A DNA stretch of 25,323 bases. Origin: Coriobacteriia bacterium. GTDB taxonomy: Bacteria; Actinomycetota; Coriobacteriia; Anaerosomatales; SLCP01. Each line of letters opens with the position of its first letter. The stretch's first letter is position 1. The notes under the pieces were generated by a model. The model was not told the origin of the DNA and ran no database searches. It saw only the letters and a list, made by a program, of their open reading frames with translations. Location: NCBI GenBank assembly GCA_007125735.1, contig SLCP01000145.1, positions 1-25,323 of the forward strand, given 5' to 3'. The position numbers were made by a program, and so were the translations under genes. Shown one piece after another: positions 15,569-22,750 of the stretch.

Positions 15569-16894
15569 ATGACCGATGAGACAACCGACGGTTACGCCGA
15601 CCAGCCCGCCAGCGAGCAGGCCGAACAGCCGCCCGTGCCGAGTGACGAAGGCCCGGCCGAGGGTGCCTCGGCCATGTATGTGAGCGGCCCGCTTCCGGTC
15701 TGCGACTACACCGGCGACTCCGATGAGCCTTGCGAGGAGCCTGCCGTCGTCAGGCAGTGGTCCGGCGCCGCGGTGTTCGTCGCGGCGTCCGTAGGTGCGG
15801 TGGTGGGCGGCGTTCTCGTCGCGGCTGCGCTCGTGTGGACCCTCGGTCTCGTGCCCGGCGTAAGGCCGATCGCGCCGTCTGTGGCGGACAGCGTCCGTCC
15901 GAGCGACGTGCGCATCCAGGCCGGCGCCGAGGTCGATGCTGCGGTGGCGGTCTCGGCCAAGGTGACTCCTTCGGTGGTCAACGTGACGGTCCAGCAGACG
16001 GTGTTCGACCCCTTTACCGGCGGGACTCGCCAGCGCGAGGTCGGCAACGGGTCGGGAGTCATAGTCCGTGACGATGGTCATGTCGTCACCAACTTCCACG
16101 TCATCGAGAACGCCGAGCGCATCATCGTGACCGTAGGTGTGCAGGATCTCGAAGCGAGCATCGTGGGCGTCGACCCTTCGACAGACCTCGCGGTCCTGCG
16201 AGTGCCCGGAACGGATCTTCCCGCGATCGACTTCGGTTCCTCGGCAGACCTGTCGGTGGGGCAGTTCGTCGTCGCTGTCGGCAGCCCGTTCGGGCTCGAG
16301 AAGACGGTGACCGCCGGGATCATATCGGCGCTGCAGCGCACGCCCGAGGGCGAGATGATGCCGGGCGCCGCACGCTACACGAACCTCATCCAGACCGATG
16401 CGGCGATCAATCCCGGTAACTCCGGGGGCGCGCTCGTCGACGCCGAAGGCAACCTCATCGGCATCAACACGCTCATCCAGTCGCCGGCCGGCGCCATCGG
16501 CGCGCCACAATCGGCCGGCATCGGATTCGCGATACCCGCCGACTTCGTGCGCAACGTCGTCGACCAGATCATCGAGACCGGCACCGTCATCCATCCGTAC
16601 ATGGGCATCACGACGATGACCGTCGACCAGAACCTCTCGACCCAGTTCGATCTGCCGGTGCGCGCCGGAGCGCTCGTGCAATTCCTCGAGCCCGGCTCGC
16701 CGGCCGATCGCGCGGGTCTGCGCCGCGGCGACATCATCGTGAGGATGGCGGACCGTGAGATCGTGCGCGGCGAGGAGGTCGTGGCGATCATCCGCTCGGC
16801 GAGCGTGGGCGAGACCATCCCCGTCACGGTGGTGCGCGCGGACACCGAGCGCGACTTTGAGGTGACGCTCGGATCGGACCTGGACCGCCCGTGA
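15569..16894 (+). CDS. HtrA/DegP-type membrane-anchored serine protease with PDZ domain
   Basis: This 441-residue envelope protease probably handles misfolded extracytoplasmic proteins. An acidic, Pro-rich cytoplasmic segment (1-64) contains two cysteines (C45, C55). One TM helix (about 67-95) follows, with no signal-peptidase site evident. The trypsin-like domain spans about 125-335 and has the full catalytic triad H177 (TNFHVIE), D206 (PSTDLAVLRV) and S285 (NPGNSGGALV). A single PDZ domain is at about 345-436 (GALVQFLEPGSPADRAGLRRGDIIV). The domain order matches HtrA-like proteases of Gram-positive bacteria. GAGGTG lies six bases before ATG 15569. Its stop overlaps the rlmH start (GTGA), so the two are probably one transcript. 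Confidence 0.92.
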   Translation: MTDETTDGYADQPASEQAEQPPVPSDEGPAEGASAMYVSGPLPVCDYTGDSDEPCEEPAVVRQWSGAAVFVAASVGAVVGGVLVAAALVWTLGLVPGVRPIAPSVADSVRPSDVRIQAGAEVDAAVAVSAKVTPSVVNVTVQQTVFDPFTGGTRQREVGNGSGVIVRDDGHVVTNFHVIENAERIIVTVGVQDLEASIVGVDPSTDLAVLRVPGTDLPAIDFGSSADLSVGQFVVAVGSPFGLEKTVTAGIISALQRTPEGEMMPGAARYTNLIQTDAAINPGNSGGALVDAEGNLIGINTLIQSPAGAIGAPQSAGIGFAIPADFVRNVVDQIIETGTVIHPYMGITTMTVDQNLSTQFDLPVRAGALVQFLEPGSPADRAGLRRGDIIVRMADREIVRGEEVVAIIRSASVGETIPVTVVRADTERDFEVTLGSDLDRP

Positions 16895-17358
16895 GGAAGA
16901 TCACCGTCGTCGCCGTGGGACGCTTGAAGGAGCGTCACTGGCGCGATGCGGCCGAGGAGTACCTCAAGCGGCTCGCTCCGTACGCGACGGTCGATGTCAT
17001 CGAGGTCGTCGACCGCGACGTGACGCGCAACGAGGCGCGGGCCCTCGCAGAAGAGGCCGCCGATGTCGTGCGCGCACTCCCCGAAGGCGCTCGCGTGTTC
17101 GTGCTCGACGTGGGCGGACGGGAGCGCACCTCCGAGGAGTTCGCGGCGCACCTTGCCGAACGCGCGCTCGACGGGGACAGCCACGCGGTTTTCGTGATCG
17201 GCGGCGCAGCGGGTCTGGCCGAGGAGGTCGTCGGCCGCGCGCATGAGCGTCTCTCCCTCGGCCGGATGACGCTCCCGCACCAACTCGCGCGCGTCGTGCT
17301 CCTCGAGCAACTCTACCGTGCGTTCCGCATCCAGAGAGGCGAGCCGTACCACCGGTGA
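16891..17358 (+). CDS. rlmH: 23S rRNA (pseudouridine1915-N3)-methyltransferase
   Basis: This 155-residue SPOUT-class enzyme uses S-adenosylmethionine to methylate N3 of pseudouridine 1915 in helix 69 of 23S rRNA, acting on assembled ribosomes. The knot signatures are FVLDVGGRERTSEEFA (about 70-85), VFVIGGAAGL (100-109, SAM site) and LPHQLARVVLLEQLYRAFRI (128-147). It ends in the conserved GEPYHR. The length equals that of E. coli RlmH (155). The start is GTG 16891, giving MRKITVVAVGRLKE, the normal N-terminus. It overlaps the protease gene by four bases. Confidence 0.96.
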   Translation: MRKITVVAVGRLKERHWRDAAEEYLKRLAPYATVDVIEVVDRDVTRNEARALAEEAADVVRALPEGARVFVLDVGGRERTSEEFAAHLAERALDGDSHAVFVIGGAAGLAEEVVGRAHERLSLGRMTLPHQLARVVLLEQLYRAFRIQRGEPYHR

Positions 17359-17440
17359 GGGTCGTACTCTCGACTCCGCCGCGCGTGGCGTTCGGGTAGA
17401 ATGCCCACAGGGACCTGTTGACGGAGCGAAGGGACGCGTG

Positions 17441-17854
17441 ATGGAAGAGCGACGCGGAGGAGAGCGAGTCCAGGTCGTACGGAGGGGGAGGCGCTCGTCT
17501 CCTGGTGTAGCGCTGTCGCGCATCGCCTACGCCATCGTGAGCATCATCATCGTGATCCTCGTGTTCCGCTTCATGCTCCTGTTGCTCGGCGCGAATCCTG
17601 AGGCCGGGTTCGTGGAGTTCGTATACGCGATCTCCGCACCCCTCATCGCCCCCTTCGAGGCGGTGTTCCCCTCCACGCAGATGGATCGGGCGTACTTCGA
17701 GTGGAACTCGCTGCTCGCCATCGCCGTCTACGCGGTCATCGCCTGGGGCGTGAGTTCTCTCCTCATCTGGGCGCTGCGCAGCTCGAGCACCGAGGTCGTG
17801 GAGACGGTGAGCGAGAACGGTTCGACGACCGACAGGCAGACCGGCCAGCAGTAG
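17441..17854 (+). CDS. YggT-family small membrane protein
   Basis: This 137-residue protein has a basic N-terminus (1-24) and two or three hydrophobic helices (about 27-50, 60-75 and 90-111). The segment RIAYAIVSIIIVILVFRFMLLLLGANPEAGFVEFVYAISAPLIAPF (27-72) matches the YggT repeat pattern, including the FRFxLxLLGANPxxGFV motif and APLIAPF. Family members lie in the cytoplasmic membrane; their role is poorly known, with links to osmotic tolerance and cell division loci. The tail is Ser/Thr/Gln-rich. AAGGG at 17429-17433 is seven bases before ATG 17441; GTG 17438 is an alternative one codon earlier. TAGAAT at 17397-17402 could be a -10 box, but the -35 is poor. Confidence 0.78.
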   Translation: MEERRGGERVQVVRRGRRSSPGVALSRIAYAIVSIIIVILVFRFMLLLLGANPEAGFVEFVYAISAPLIAPFEAVFPSTQMDRAYFEWNSLLAIAVYAVIAWGVSSLLIWALRSSSTEVVETVSENGSTTDRQTGQQ

Positions 17855-17863
17855 GAGCGTATC

Positions 17864-18109
17864 GTGGGACTACTGAGCTGGATCATCGTGGGGCTCCTCG
17901 CGGGGTTGCTAGGTCAGGCGATCGCCGGTGGCGGCGAGCGTGCCGGGTGCATCGTCACCGTGCTGCTCGGCATCGTGGGTGCGTTCGTCGGCGGTTTCGT
18001 CATGAGCCTTCTCGGGTTCGGCACCGTGGACGGCCTCAATCTGTGGTCGATCCTCGTGGCCACACTCGGTGCCGTGATCGTGATCGCGATCGCGCGAGCA
18101 TTCCGGTGA
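17864..18109 (+). CDS. GlsB/YeaQ/YmgE-family small membrane protein
   Basis: This 81-residue, very hydrophobic protein has three TM helices (about 4-20, 28-50 and 58-78). The Gly-rich opening WIIVGLLAGLLGQAIAGGG and the second helix TVLLGIVGAFVGGFV are the hallmark of the Transgly_assoc (GlsB/YeaQ/YmgE) family, whose members are often stress-induced. The biochemical role is unknown. The GTG start at 17864 has AGGAG (17853-17857) six bases upstream, which overlaps the stop of the YggT-family gene; the two are therefore likely to be co-expressed. A hairpin follows 11 bases after its stop. Confidence 0.85.
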   Translation: MGLLSWIIVGLLAGLLGQAIAGGGERAGCIVTVLLGIVGAFVGGFVMSLLGFGTVDGLNLWSILVATLGAVIVIAIARAFR

Positions 18110-18120
18110 GCAGACGATAG

Positions 18121-18144
18121 GAGCGCACCTGCTGGTGCGTTCTT
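18121..18144 (+). terminator. Short hairpin terminator after the small membrane-protein genes
   Basis: GAGCGCACC (18121-18129) pairs with GGTGCGTTC (18134-18142) through nine base pairs, one of them G-U, around a four-base loop. Only a short T-rich end (TT) follows. It separates the rlmH-region genes from the trp promoter, so a terminator is the simplest reading, though a weak one. Confidence 0.5.
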
Positions 18145-18152
18145 GGTCGCGC

Positions 18153-18182
18153 TTGCACACGGTTCCTGAGCGGTGCTACACT
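18153..18182 (+). promoter_or_regulatory. Probable trp operon promoter
   Basis: TTGCAC (18153-18158) and TACACT (18177-18182) are separated by 18 bases. This is a plausible housekeeping-sigma promoter. Transcription would begin near 18189, a little upstream of the first T-box helix, giving a leader of about 380 bases before trpE. Confidence 0.6.
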
Positions 18183-18204
18183 GCCGCCTACCAATCGGAT
18201 ACGC

Positions 18205-18505
18205 GCCGATGACGGGGAGTAGTACTCCGGTCAGCACAGTGTAGAGAGTCGGGGATGGTGGAAACCCGACCTGGGCGACTGGCAGGAATGGACCTCTGAG
18301 GCACTGGAGCAACGGCTCGCGCGCGAGCCTACTAGTTCCGGCGGACCCCCACCGATACAAGGGGCCGGGTATTCGGACGGAGCGCCACTGCGAACGCGGC
18401 GCGGTCGTCCACGTACTGTCAGGATGAGTGGCTCCGTGCACGTGGCGGAGCAACAAGGGTGGCACCGCGAGATGACCTCTCGTCCCTTGGGGATGAGGGG
18501 TCTTT
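18205..18505 (+). promoter_or_regulatory. T-box riboswitch specific for tRNA-Trp, controlling the trp operon
   Basis: All main T-box parts are present. The Stem I base pairs CTCCGGT (18225-18231) with ACTGGAG (18303-18309). The distal arm GTCGGG (18248-18253) pairs with CCCGAC (18265-18270) around a GATGGTGGAAA loop. The specifier region GAATGGACC places codon TGG (Trp) at 18289-18291. Two further hairpins follow (GGCTCG/CGAGCC 18314-18329; GCTCCG/CGGAGC 18431-18451). The T-box sequence AGGGTGGCACCGCG is at 18456-18469, and its bulge TGGC (18460-18463) can pair with a GCCA tRNA end, fitting the G discriminator of tRNA-Trp. The antiterminator (CAAGGG 18454-18459 with CCCTTG 18484-18489) excludes the terminator. 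Uncharged tRNA-Trp should therefore allow transcription of trpE onward. The 5' boundary is approximate. Confidence 0.93.
18474..18505 (+). terminator. T-box-controlled intrinsic terminator in the trp leader
   Basis: GACCTCTCGTCCC (18474-18486) pairs with GGGATGAGGGGTC (18490-18502) through 13 base pairs, two of them G-U, around a three-base loop. TTTGTGTT follows. Its left arm contains the CCC of the antiterminator 3' strand, so the two structures are mutually exclusive. Confidence 0.88.
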
Positions 18506-18567
18506 GTGTTCTCTCGGCCGGTGGCCCCGCATTCCCAGGTGATAGGTGCCAAGAAGGAGTGCAGGGC

Positions 18568-20193
18568 ATGGTCGTGCCGAGTAGAGATGAGTTCGTCAGG
18601 CTTGCCGAGGACCACGACGTGGTCCCGGTCGCGCGCGAGGTCTACGCCGACCTCGCCACGCCGATCAGCGCGTTCATGGCGCTCGCCGAGGGGGCCGAGC
18701 ACGCCTTCCTTCTCGAGAGCGTCGTTGGTGGAGAGCGCCTCGGGCGCTACAGCTTCCTGGGCGTGGGCGACCGTGAGGTCGTGAGTGCGCGCGGTAGCGA
18801 GGTCGTCATCGAGAACGGTGGCGTGAGCGGCGAGCATGCCGACGACCCGTTGCGGGTCGTCGCGCGGCGGCTCGATGCCGGGCGTGTGGCCCGCGTGCCG
18901 GGGCTGCCGCTCTTCGTGGGCGGCGCGGTCGGCTACGTCGGCTACGAGGCCGCGACTGCTTTCGAGAGGGTCCCGCGGCACGCGACCGACGACCTCGGCG
19001 TGCCCGACCTCGTCTTCATGATGGCCGACATCGTCGTGGCGTTCGACCACGCGCGCCGCGTCATGCAGGTGATCGCGCCGGTTCGCCCCGGCGGTGCGCC
19101 CGAGGCGGCGTACGACCGTGCGCTCGGTCGCATCGACGGGTACCTCAAGCGCATCGACGAAGGCCCGCGCGGTGCGGAACTCGGTAACGTGGGCGTGACC
19201 GCCGAGGTGCCGCTCACGGAACACACGACGCGCGACGAGTTCCTCGGCCAGGTGGAACGCGCCAAGGAACACATCGCGGCAGGCGACATCTTCCAGGTCG
19301 TACTCTCGCAGCGCTTCAGCGCGCCATACGACGGTGACGGCATCGATCTCTACCGCGTGCTGCGCGCGGTGAATCCGAGCCCCTACATGTTCTACGTCCG
19401 CACGCGCGACGTGACGCTCGTGGGATCGAGCCCCGAACCGCTCGTGCGCGTCGAGGACGACACCGTGCTCACGCGCCCGCTCGCCGGTACGCGCCCGCGC
19501 GGGGCCGATTTGGCCGAGGACGGCCGGCTACGCGCCGACCTGCTCGCCGACGAGAAGGAGCGCGCCGAGCATGTCATGCTCGTCGACCTGGGCCGCAACG
19601 ATCTGGGCCGTGTGAGCGTGCCCGGCACGGTGCGCGTCGACGAGCTGATGGAGGTCGAGTACTACAGCCACGTCATGCACATCGTGAGCAACGTGACCGG
19701 CGAGCTCACACCGGGCAAGGACGCCGTCGATGCGCTCGAGGCGACGTTCCCGGCAGGCACCGTCTCGGGTGCCCCCAAGGTTCGTGCGATGGAGATCATC
19801 GCCGACCTCGAGCCGGCGGCCCGCGGGCCGTACGCGGGGACGGTCGGGTACTTCGGCCTCGATGGTGCGATGGACATGTGCATCACGATACGGACGTTCG
19901 TGCTTGCCGGCGGCCGTGCCTACCTTCAGTCGGGCGCCGGCATCGTCGCCGACTCCGACCCCGAGCGCGAGTACGACGAGTGCCTGCACAAGGCGCGCGC
20001 GCTGCACAAGGCGCTCGAGCTCGCCGCCGGCATGCGTGCAGGCGACGGCGCGGGCGCCGCCCCCAGAGGCGACGGCGCGGACACTCCGCTCACGGTCCTC
20101 GCCGGGGGCCCTGACGCCTCCGGCGTCTCCCCGGCTGCGGAGTGTTCGCTGCGGTCCACCCCGTCGACTCGCGAGGACGGGGGTCGCTCATGA
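18568..20193 (+). CDS. trpE: Anthranilate synthase component I
   Basis: This 541-residue protein is the chorismate-using subunit of anthranilate synthase; the glutamine amidotransferase partner is encoded next. LLES (48-51), in FLLESVVGGERLGRYSF, is the tryptophan-binding motif, so feedback inhibition is expected. Catalytic-domain signatures are IFQVVLSQRF (241-250), PSPYMFY (270-276), LTRPLAGTRPRG (301-312), HVMLVDLGRNDLGRV (335-349), PAGTVSGAPK (395-404) and GAGIVADSDPEREYDE (456-471). The enzyme core ends near residue 487; the remaining ~54 residues are an odd Gly/Ala/Asp-rich tail whose DNA holds a strong hairpin. AAGGAG lies eight bases before ATG 18568; the earlier in-frame ATG at 18424 is inside the T-box. 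The stop overlaps trpGD by four bases (ATGA). Confidence 0.96.
   Translation: MVVPSRDEFVRLAEDHDVVPVAREVYADLATPISAFMALAEGAEHAFLLESVVGGERLGRYSFLGVGDREVVSARGSEVVIENGGVSGEHADDPLRVVARRLDAGRVARVPGLPLFVGGAVGYVGYEAATAFERVPRHATDDLGVPDLVFMMADIVVAFDHARRVMQVIAPVRPGGAPEAAYDRALGRIDGYLKRIDEGPRGAELGNVGVTAEVPLTEHTTRDEFLGQVERAKEHIAAGDIFQVVLSQRFSAPYDGDGIDLYRVLRAVNPSPYMFYVRTRDVTLVGSSPEPLVRVEDDTVLTRPLAGTRPRGADLAEDGRLRADLLADEKERAEHVMLVDLGRNDLGRVSVPGTVRVDELMEVEYYSHVMHIVSNVTGELTPGKDAVDALEATFPAGTVSGAPKVRAMEIIADLEPAARGPYAGTVGYFGLDGAMDMCITIRTFVLAGGRAYLQSGAGIVADSDPEREYDECLHKARALHKALELAAGMRAGDGAGAAPRGDGADTPLTVLAGGPDASGVSPAAECSLRSTPSTREDGGRS
20101..20135 (+). repeat. Strong inverted repeat inside the 3' end of trpE
   Basis: GCCGGGG (20101-20107) pairs with CCCCGGC (20129-20135), and inside it GACGCC (20113-20118) pairs with GGCGTC (20122-20127) around a three-base loop. 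The asymmetric interior loop is five bases on one side and one on the other. It lies in the non-conserved tail of trpE, 54 bases before the trpGD start, with no T run after it. It could affect mRNA stability or the coupling of trpE and trpGD translation, or be an inserted palindromic element. Confidence 0.55.
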
Positions 20194-21902
20194 TACTCGT
20201 TATCGACAACTACGACTCCTTCACATACAACCTCGTGCAGCTCCTCGCGGCGCTGGGCGCTGAGGTGGAGGTCAGGCGCAACGACGAGATCACGGCTGCC
20301 GAGGCGCTTGCGCTCGGCCCCGCAGGCATCGTCATCTCGCCCGGTCCGGGCACGCCCGACGACGCCGGCGTCTCGCGGGACGTGATCCGAGCCGCTGCCG
20401 AGGCGAGCGTGCCGCTCCTCGGCGTGTGCCTCGGCCACCAGTGCATCGCCGACGTCTACGGTGGCGAGATCTGCCGCGCGCCGGTACCCGTGCACGGCAA
20501 GACCGACGAGGTGCACCACGAGGGCGCCGACCTCTTCGCCGGAGTCCCGACCCCGTTCACCGCCACCCGCTACCACTCGCTGTGCGTGGAGACCGGAAGC
20601 GTCCCGCCCGAACTCGCCGTCCAGGCCCGCACCCCGGATGGCGTGGTGATGGCGCTCCGCCACCGGGAGCTGCCGCTGTACGGCGTGCAGTTCCACCCGG
20701 AGAGCGTGCTCACGCCCGAGGGTGCGAAGCTGCTCGCGAACTTCCTTTCGGTCGCGGGCGAAGTCGCCCCGGTCGAGGCGGCGGCACCGGAGCAGGCGAC
20801 GGCAGCGGCAGCCGCGATAGCGAGCGCTCCCTCGGCAGGAGCGGTGCGCGCGATCGCCTCGGCGATCGGTACGGTGAGTCGCGGCGAGTCGCTTTCCGAG
20901 GAGGAGGCGGCCGAGGTCATGGGTGCCATCATGGACGGCGAGGTTACCGACGCGCAGATCAGTGCGCTCGTCGTGGGGATGCGCATGAAGGGCGAGACCG
21001 CCGACGAGATCGTAGGCTTCGCGCGCGCGATGCGCGAGCGGGCGACGCCCGTGGTACCCAACGTCGAGCGCTACGTCGACACGTGCGGCACCGGCGGCGA
21101 CGGCCTTTCGACCTTCAACATCTCCACCACGACCGCCTTCGTCGTGGCCGGTGCCGGAGTCGCCGTCGCCAAGCACGGCAACCGGGCGGTATCGAGTGCC
21201 GCCGGCTCGGCCGACGTGCTCGAGGCGCTCGGCGTCGACGTCACGCTCGGTCCCGCGCAGATGGCGCGCTGCGTGGAGGAGTGCGGGGTGGGCTTCCTGT
21301 TCGCACCGTCGCTCCATGCGAGCATGCGCCACGCCGCAGGTCCACGGCGCGAGATCGGCATCCGGACCGTCTTCAACGTGCTCGGCCCGCTCACCAACCC
21401 GGCAGGCGCGCGTCGCCAGCTCCTCGGCGTGTACGATGCGGCGCTCGCGCCCGTCATGGCCGAGGTCGCCGGTCGCCTCGGGGCCGAGCGGGTCCTCGTC
21501 GTGCACGGCCATCCGGGACTTGACGAGGTCTCGGCGAGCGGACCGTCCACCGTCGCCGAGTACGACGCGGAGGCCGGCGGCGTCCGGACGTACGAGGTCA
21601 CGCCTGAGGAGGTCGGCATCGCACGCGGTACGCTCGCGGACATCACGGGCGGCGACGCCGAGGAGAACGCACGCATCCTCACCGCCGTCCTCGAAGGCGA
21701 GCACGGCGCGCGGCGCGATGTCGTGCTCGTGAACGCAGCGGCCGCGCTGCTTGCGGCTGGGGCGGTCGACGACCTCGCCGCAGGTGTCGTCGCCGCTCGT
21801 GAGTCCATCGACTCGGGCCGGGCGCTCGCCGCGCTCGAAGCGCTCGTGGTCGTCTCGCAGCGGCTCGGCAGTGCGATGCAGGAGGAGGCTGGCGTGTCGT
21901 GA
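20190..21902 (+). CDS. trpGD: Fused anthranilate synthase amidotransferase / anthranilate phosphoribosyltransferase
   Basis: This 570-residue bifunctional protein carries the first two tryptophan-pathway partner activities. Residues 1-190 form the TrpG class I glutamine amidotransferase, with nucleophile C80 (GVCLGHQ), H169 and E171 (QFHPES). An Ala/Pro-rich linker follows (about 190-218). Residues about 219-570 form TrpD, which transfers phosphoribosyl from PRPP to anthranilate. The PRPP loop DTCGTGGDG is at 297-305, NISTTTAFVVAGAGV at 310-324, KHGNR at 328-332, then RHAAGPRREIGIRTVFNVLGPLTNPA. The fusion order is the same as in the enterobacterial TrpGD protein. The start ATG 20190 is set by the overlap with the trpE stop and the standard opening MILVIDNYDSFTYNL. 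It ends overlapping trpC (GTGA). Confidence 0.96.
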   Translation: MILVIDNYDSFTYNLVQLLAALGAEVEVRRNDEITAAEALALGPAGIVISPGPGTPDDAGVSRDVIRAAAEASVPLLGVCLGHQCIADVYGGEICRAPVPVHGKTDEVHHEGADLFAGVPTPFTATRYHSLCVETGSVPPELAVQARTPDGVVMALRHRELPLYGVQFHPESVLTPEGAKLLANFLSVAGEVAPVEAAAPEQATAAAAAIASAPSAGAVRAIASAIGTVSRGESLSEEEAAEVMGAIMDGEVTDAQISALVVGMRMKGETADEIVGFARAMRERATPVVPNVERYVDTCGTGGDGLSTFNISTTTAFVVAGAGVAVAKHGNRAVSSAAGSADVLEALGVDVTLGPAQMARCVEECGVGFLFAPSLHASMRHAAGPRREIGIRTVFNVLGPLTNPAGARRQLLGVYDAALAPVMAEVAGRLGAERVLVVHGHPGLDEVSASGPSTVAEYDAEAGGVRTYEVTPEEVGIARGTLADITGGDAEENARILTAVLEGEHGARRDVVLVNAAAALLAAGAVDDLAAGVVAARESIDSGRALAALEALVVVSQRLGSAMQEEAGVS

Positions 21903-22723
21903 GCGACTTCCTCGCAGACATGATCGCGCGCCGCACCGCGCGTATCGCCGAGGAGTACGGTGTGCTCGCAGCAGGTGATCGCGAGCGGCTCGCGTGCTGC
22001 AGCCGTCCCGTGCGCCCCTTCGCCGCGGCGCTCACCGAGCGTCCGGACGTCGCGGTCATCGCCGAGGTCAAGAAGGCGTCGCCGAGCGCGGGGGCGATAG
22101 CGCCCGAGTGCGAGGCGTCCAAGCAGGCCCTCCACTACACCGACGGTGGCGCGGCCGCGATCAGCGTGCTCACCGAGCCCGACGTGTTCGCAGGCTCGTT
22201 CACCGACCTCTCCGACGTCGCCGACGCGGTCGACGTGCCGGTGCTCGCCAAGGACTTCGTCGTCGACCCGGTACAGGTCTTCGTGGCGCGCGGGCACGGC
22301 GCCGACGCGGTGCTGCTCATGGTGAGCGTGCTCGGCGAAAACGGGCTCTGCGACCACCTCGATCTCGCGACCACGCTCGGCATGGAGGCGCTCGTCGAGG
22401 TCGTCGACGAAGCCGAGCTCGACGTGGCGCTCGCGTGCGGCGCGACGCTCGTGGGCGTGAACGCGCGCGACCTGCGCACGCTCGAGGTCGACAACGAGCG
22501 CGCCCGACGCGTGGTCGCTGCAGCTACCCGGACGCCCGGCCTCACGGTGGTGGCCGCGAGCGGCGTCCGCAGCCGTGCCGACGTCGAGGCGGCTGCCCGC
22601 TCCGGCGCGCACGCGGTTCTCGTGGGCGAGACGCTCATGCGGGCGCCGTTCCCCGAAGACGTGCTCGAAGAACTGACGGGCGTCGCGAAGCGCGGCGCCC
22701 GAGAACATACGCGAACGACGTAG
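21899..22723 (+). CDS. trpC: Indole-3-glycerol-phosphate synthase
   Basis: This 274-residue (beta/alpha)8-barrel enzyme closes the ring of the anthranilate-derived ribulotide to give indole-3-glycerol phosphate. Active-site signatures are IAEVKKASPSAG (54-65, catalytic Lys and Glu), LTEP (91-94), LAKDFVVDPVQV (117-127), LVEVVD (165-170), GVNARDL (186-192), AASGVR (219-224) and VLVGETLM (240-247). The length is normal. It is not fused to TrpF, which is a separate gene further on. The start is GTG 21899, overlapping the trpGD stop. It ends 27 bases before trpB2, and that gap carries a GGAGGAG ribosome binding site. Confidence 0.96.
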   Translation: MSDFLADMIARRTARIAEEYGVLAAGDRERLACCSRPVRPFAAALTERPDVAVIAEVKKASPSAGAIAPECEASKQALHYTDGGAAAISVLTEPDVFAGSFTDLSDVADAVDVPVLAKDFVVDPVQVFVARGHGADAVLLMVSVLGENGLCDHLDLATTLGMEALVEVVDEAELDVALACGATLVGVNARDLRTLEVDNERARRVVAAATRTPGLTVVAASGVRSRADVEAAARSGAHAVLVGETLMRAPFPEDVLEELTGVAKRGAREHTRTT

Positions 22724-22750
22724 CCGGCACTACCAGAGGAGGAGATCGAC

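Noticed and set aside
17418..17423. TTGACG, resembling a -35 box just before the YggT-family gene
   Set aside because: The matching -10 position would fall inside the coding region, where no TATAAT-like sequence is present.
19926..21704. A 592-codon minus-strand open frame opposite trpE and trpGD
   Set aside because: Its composition is that of an antisense shadow and it has no recognisable motif; the fused trpGD protein on the other strand has all catalytic residues.
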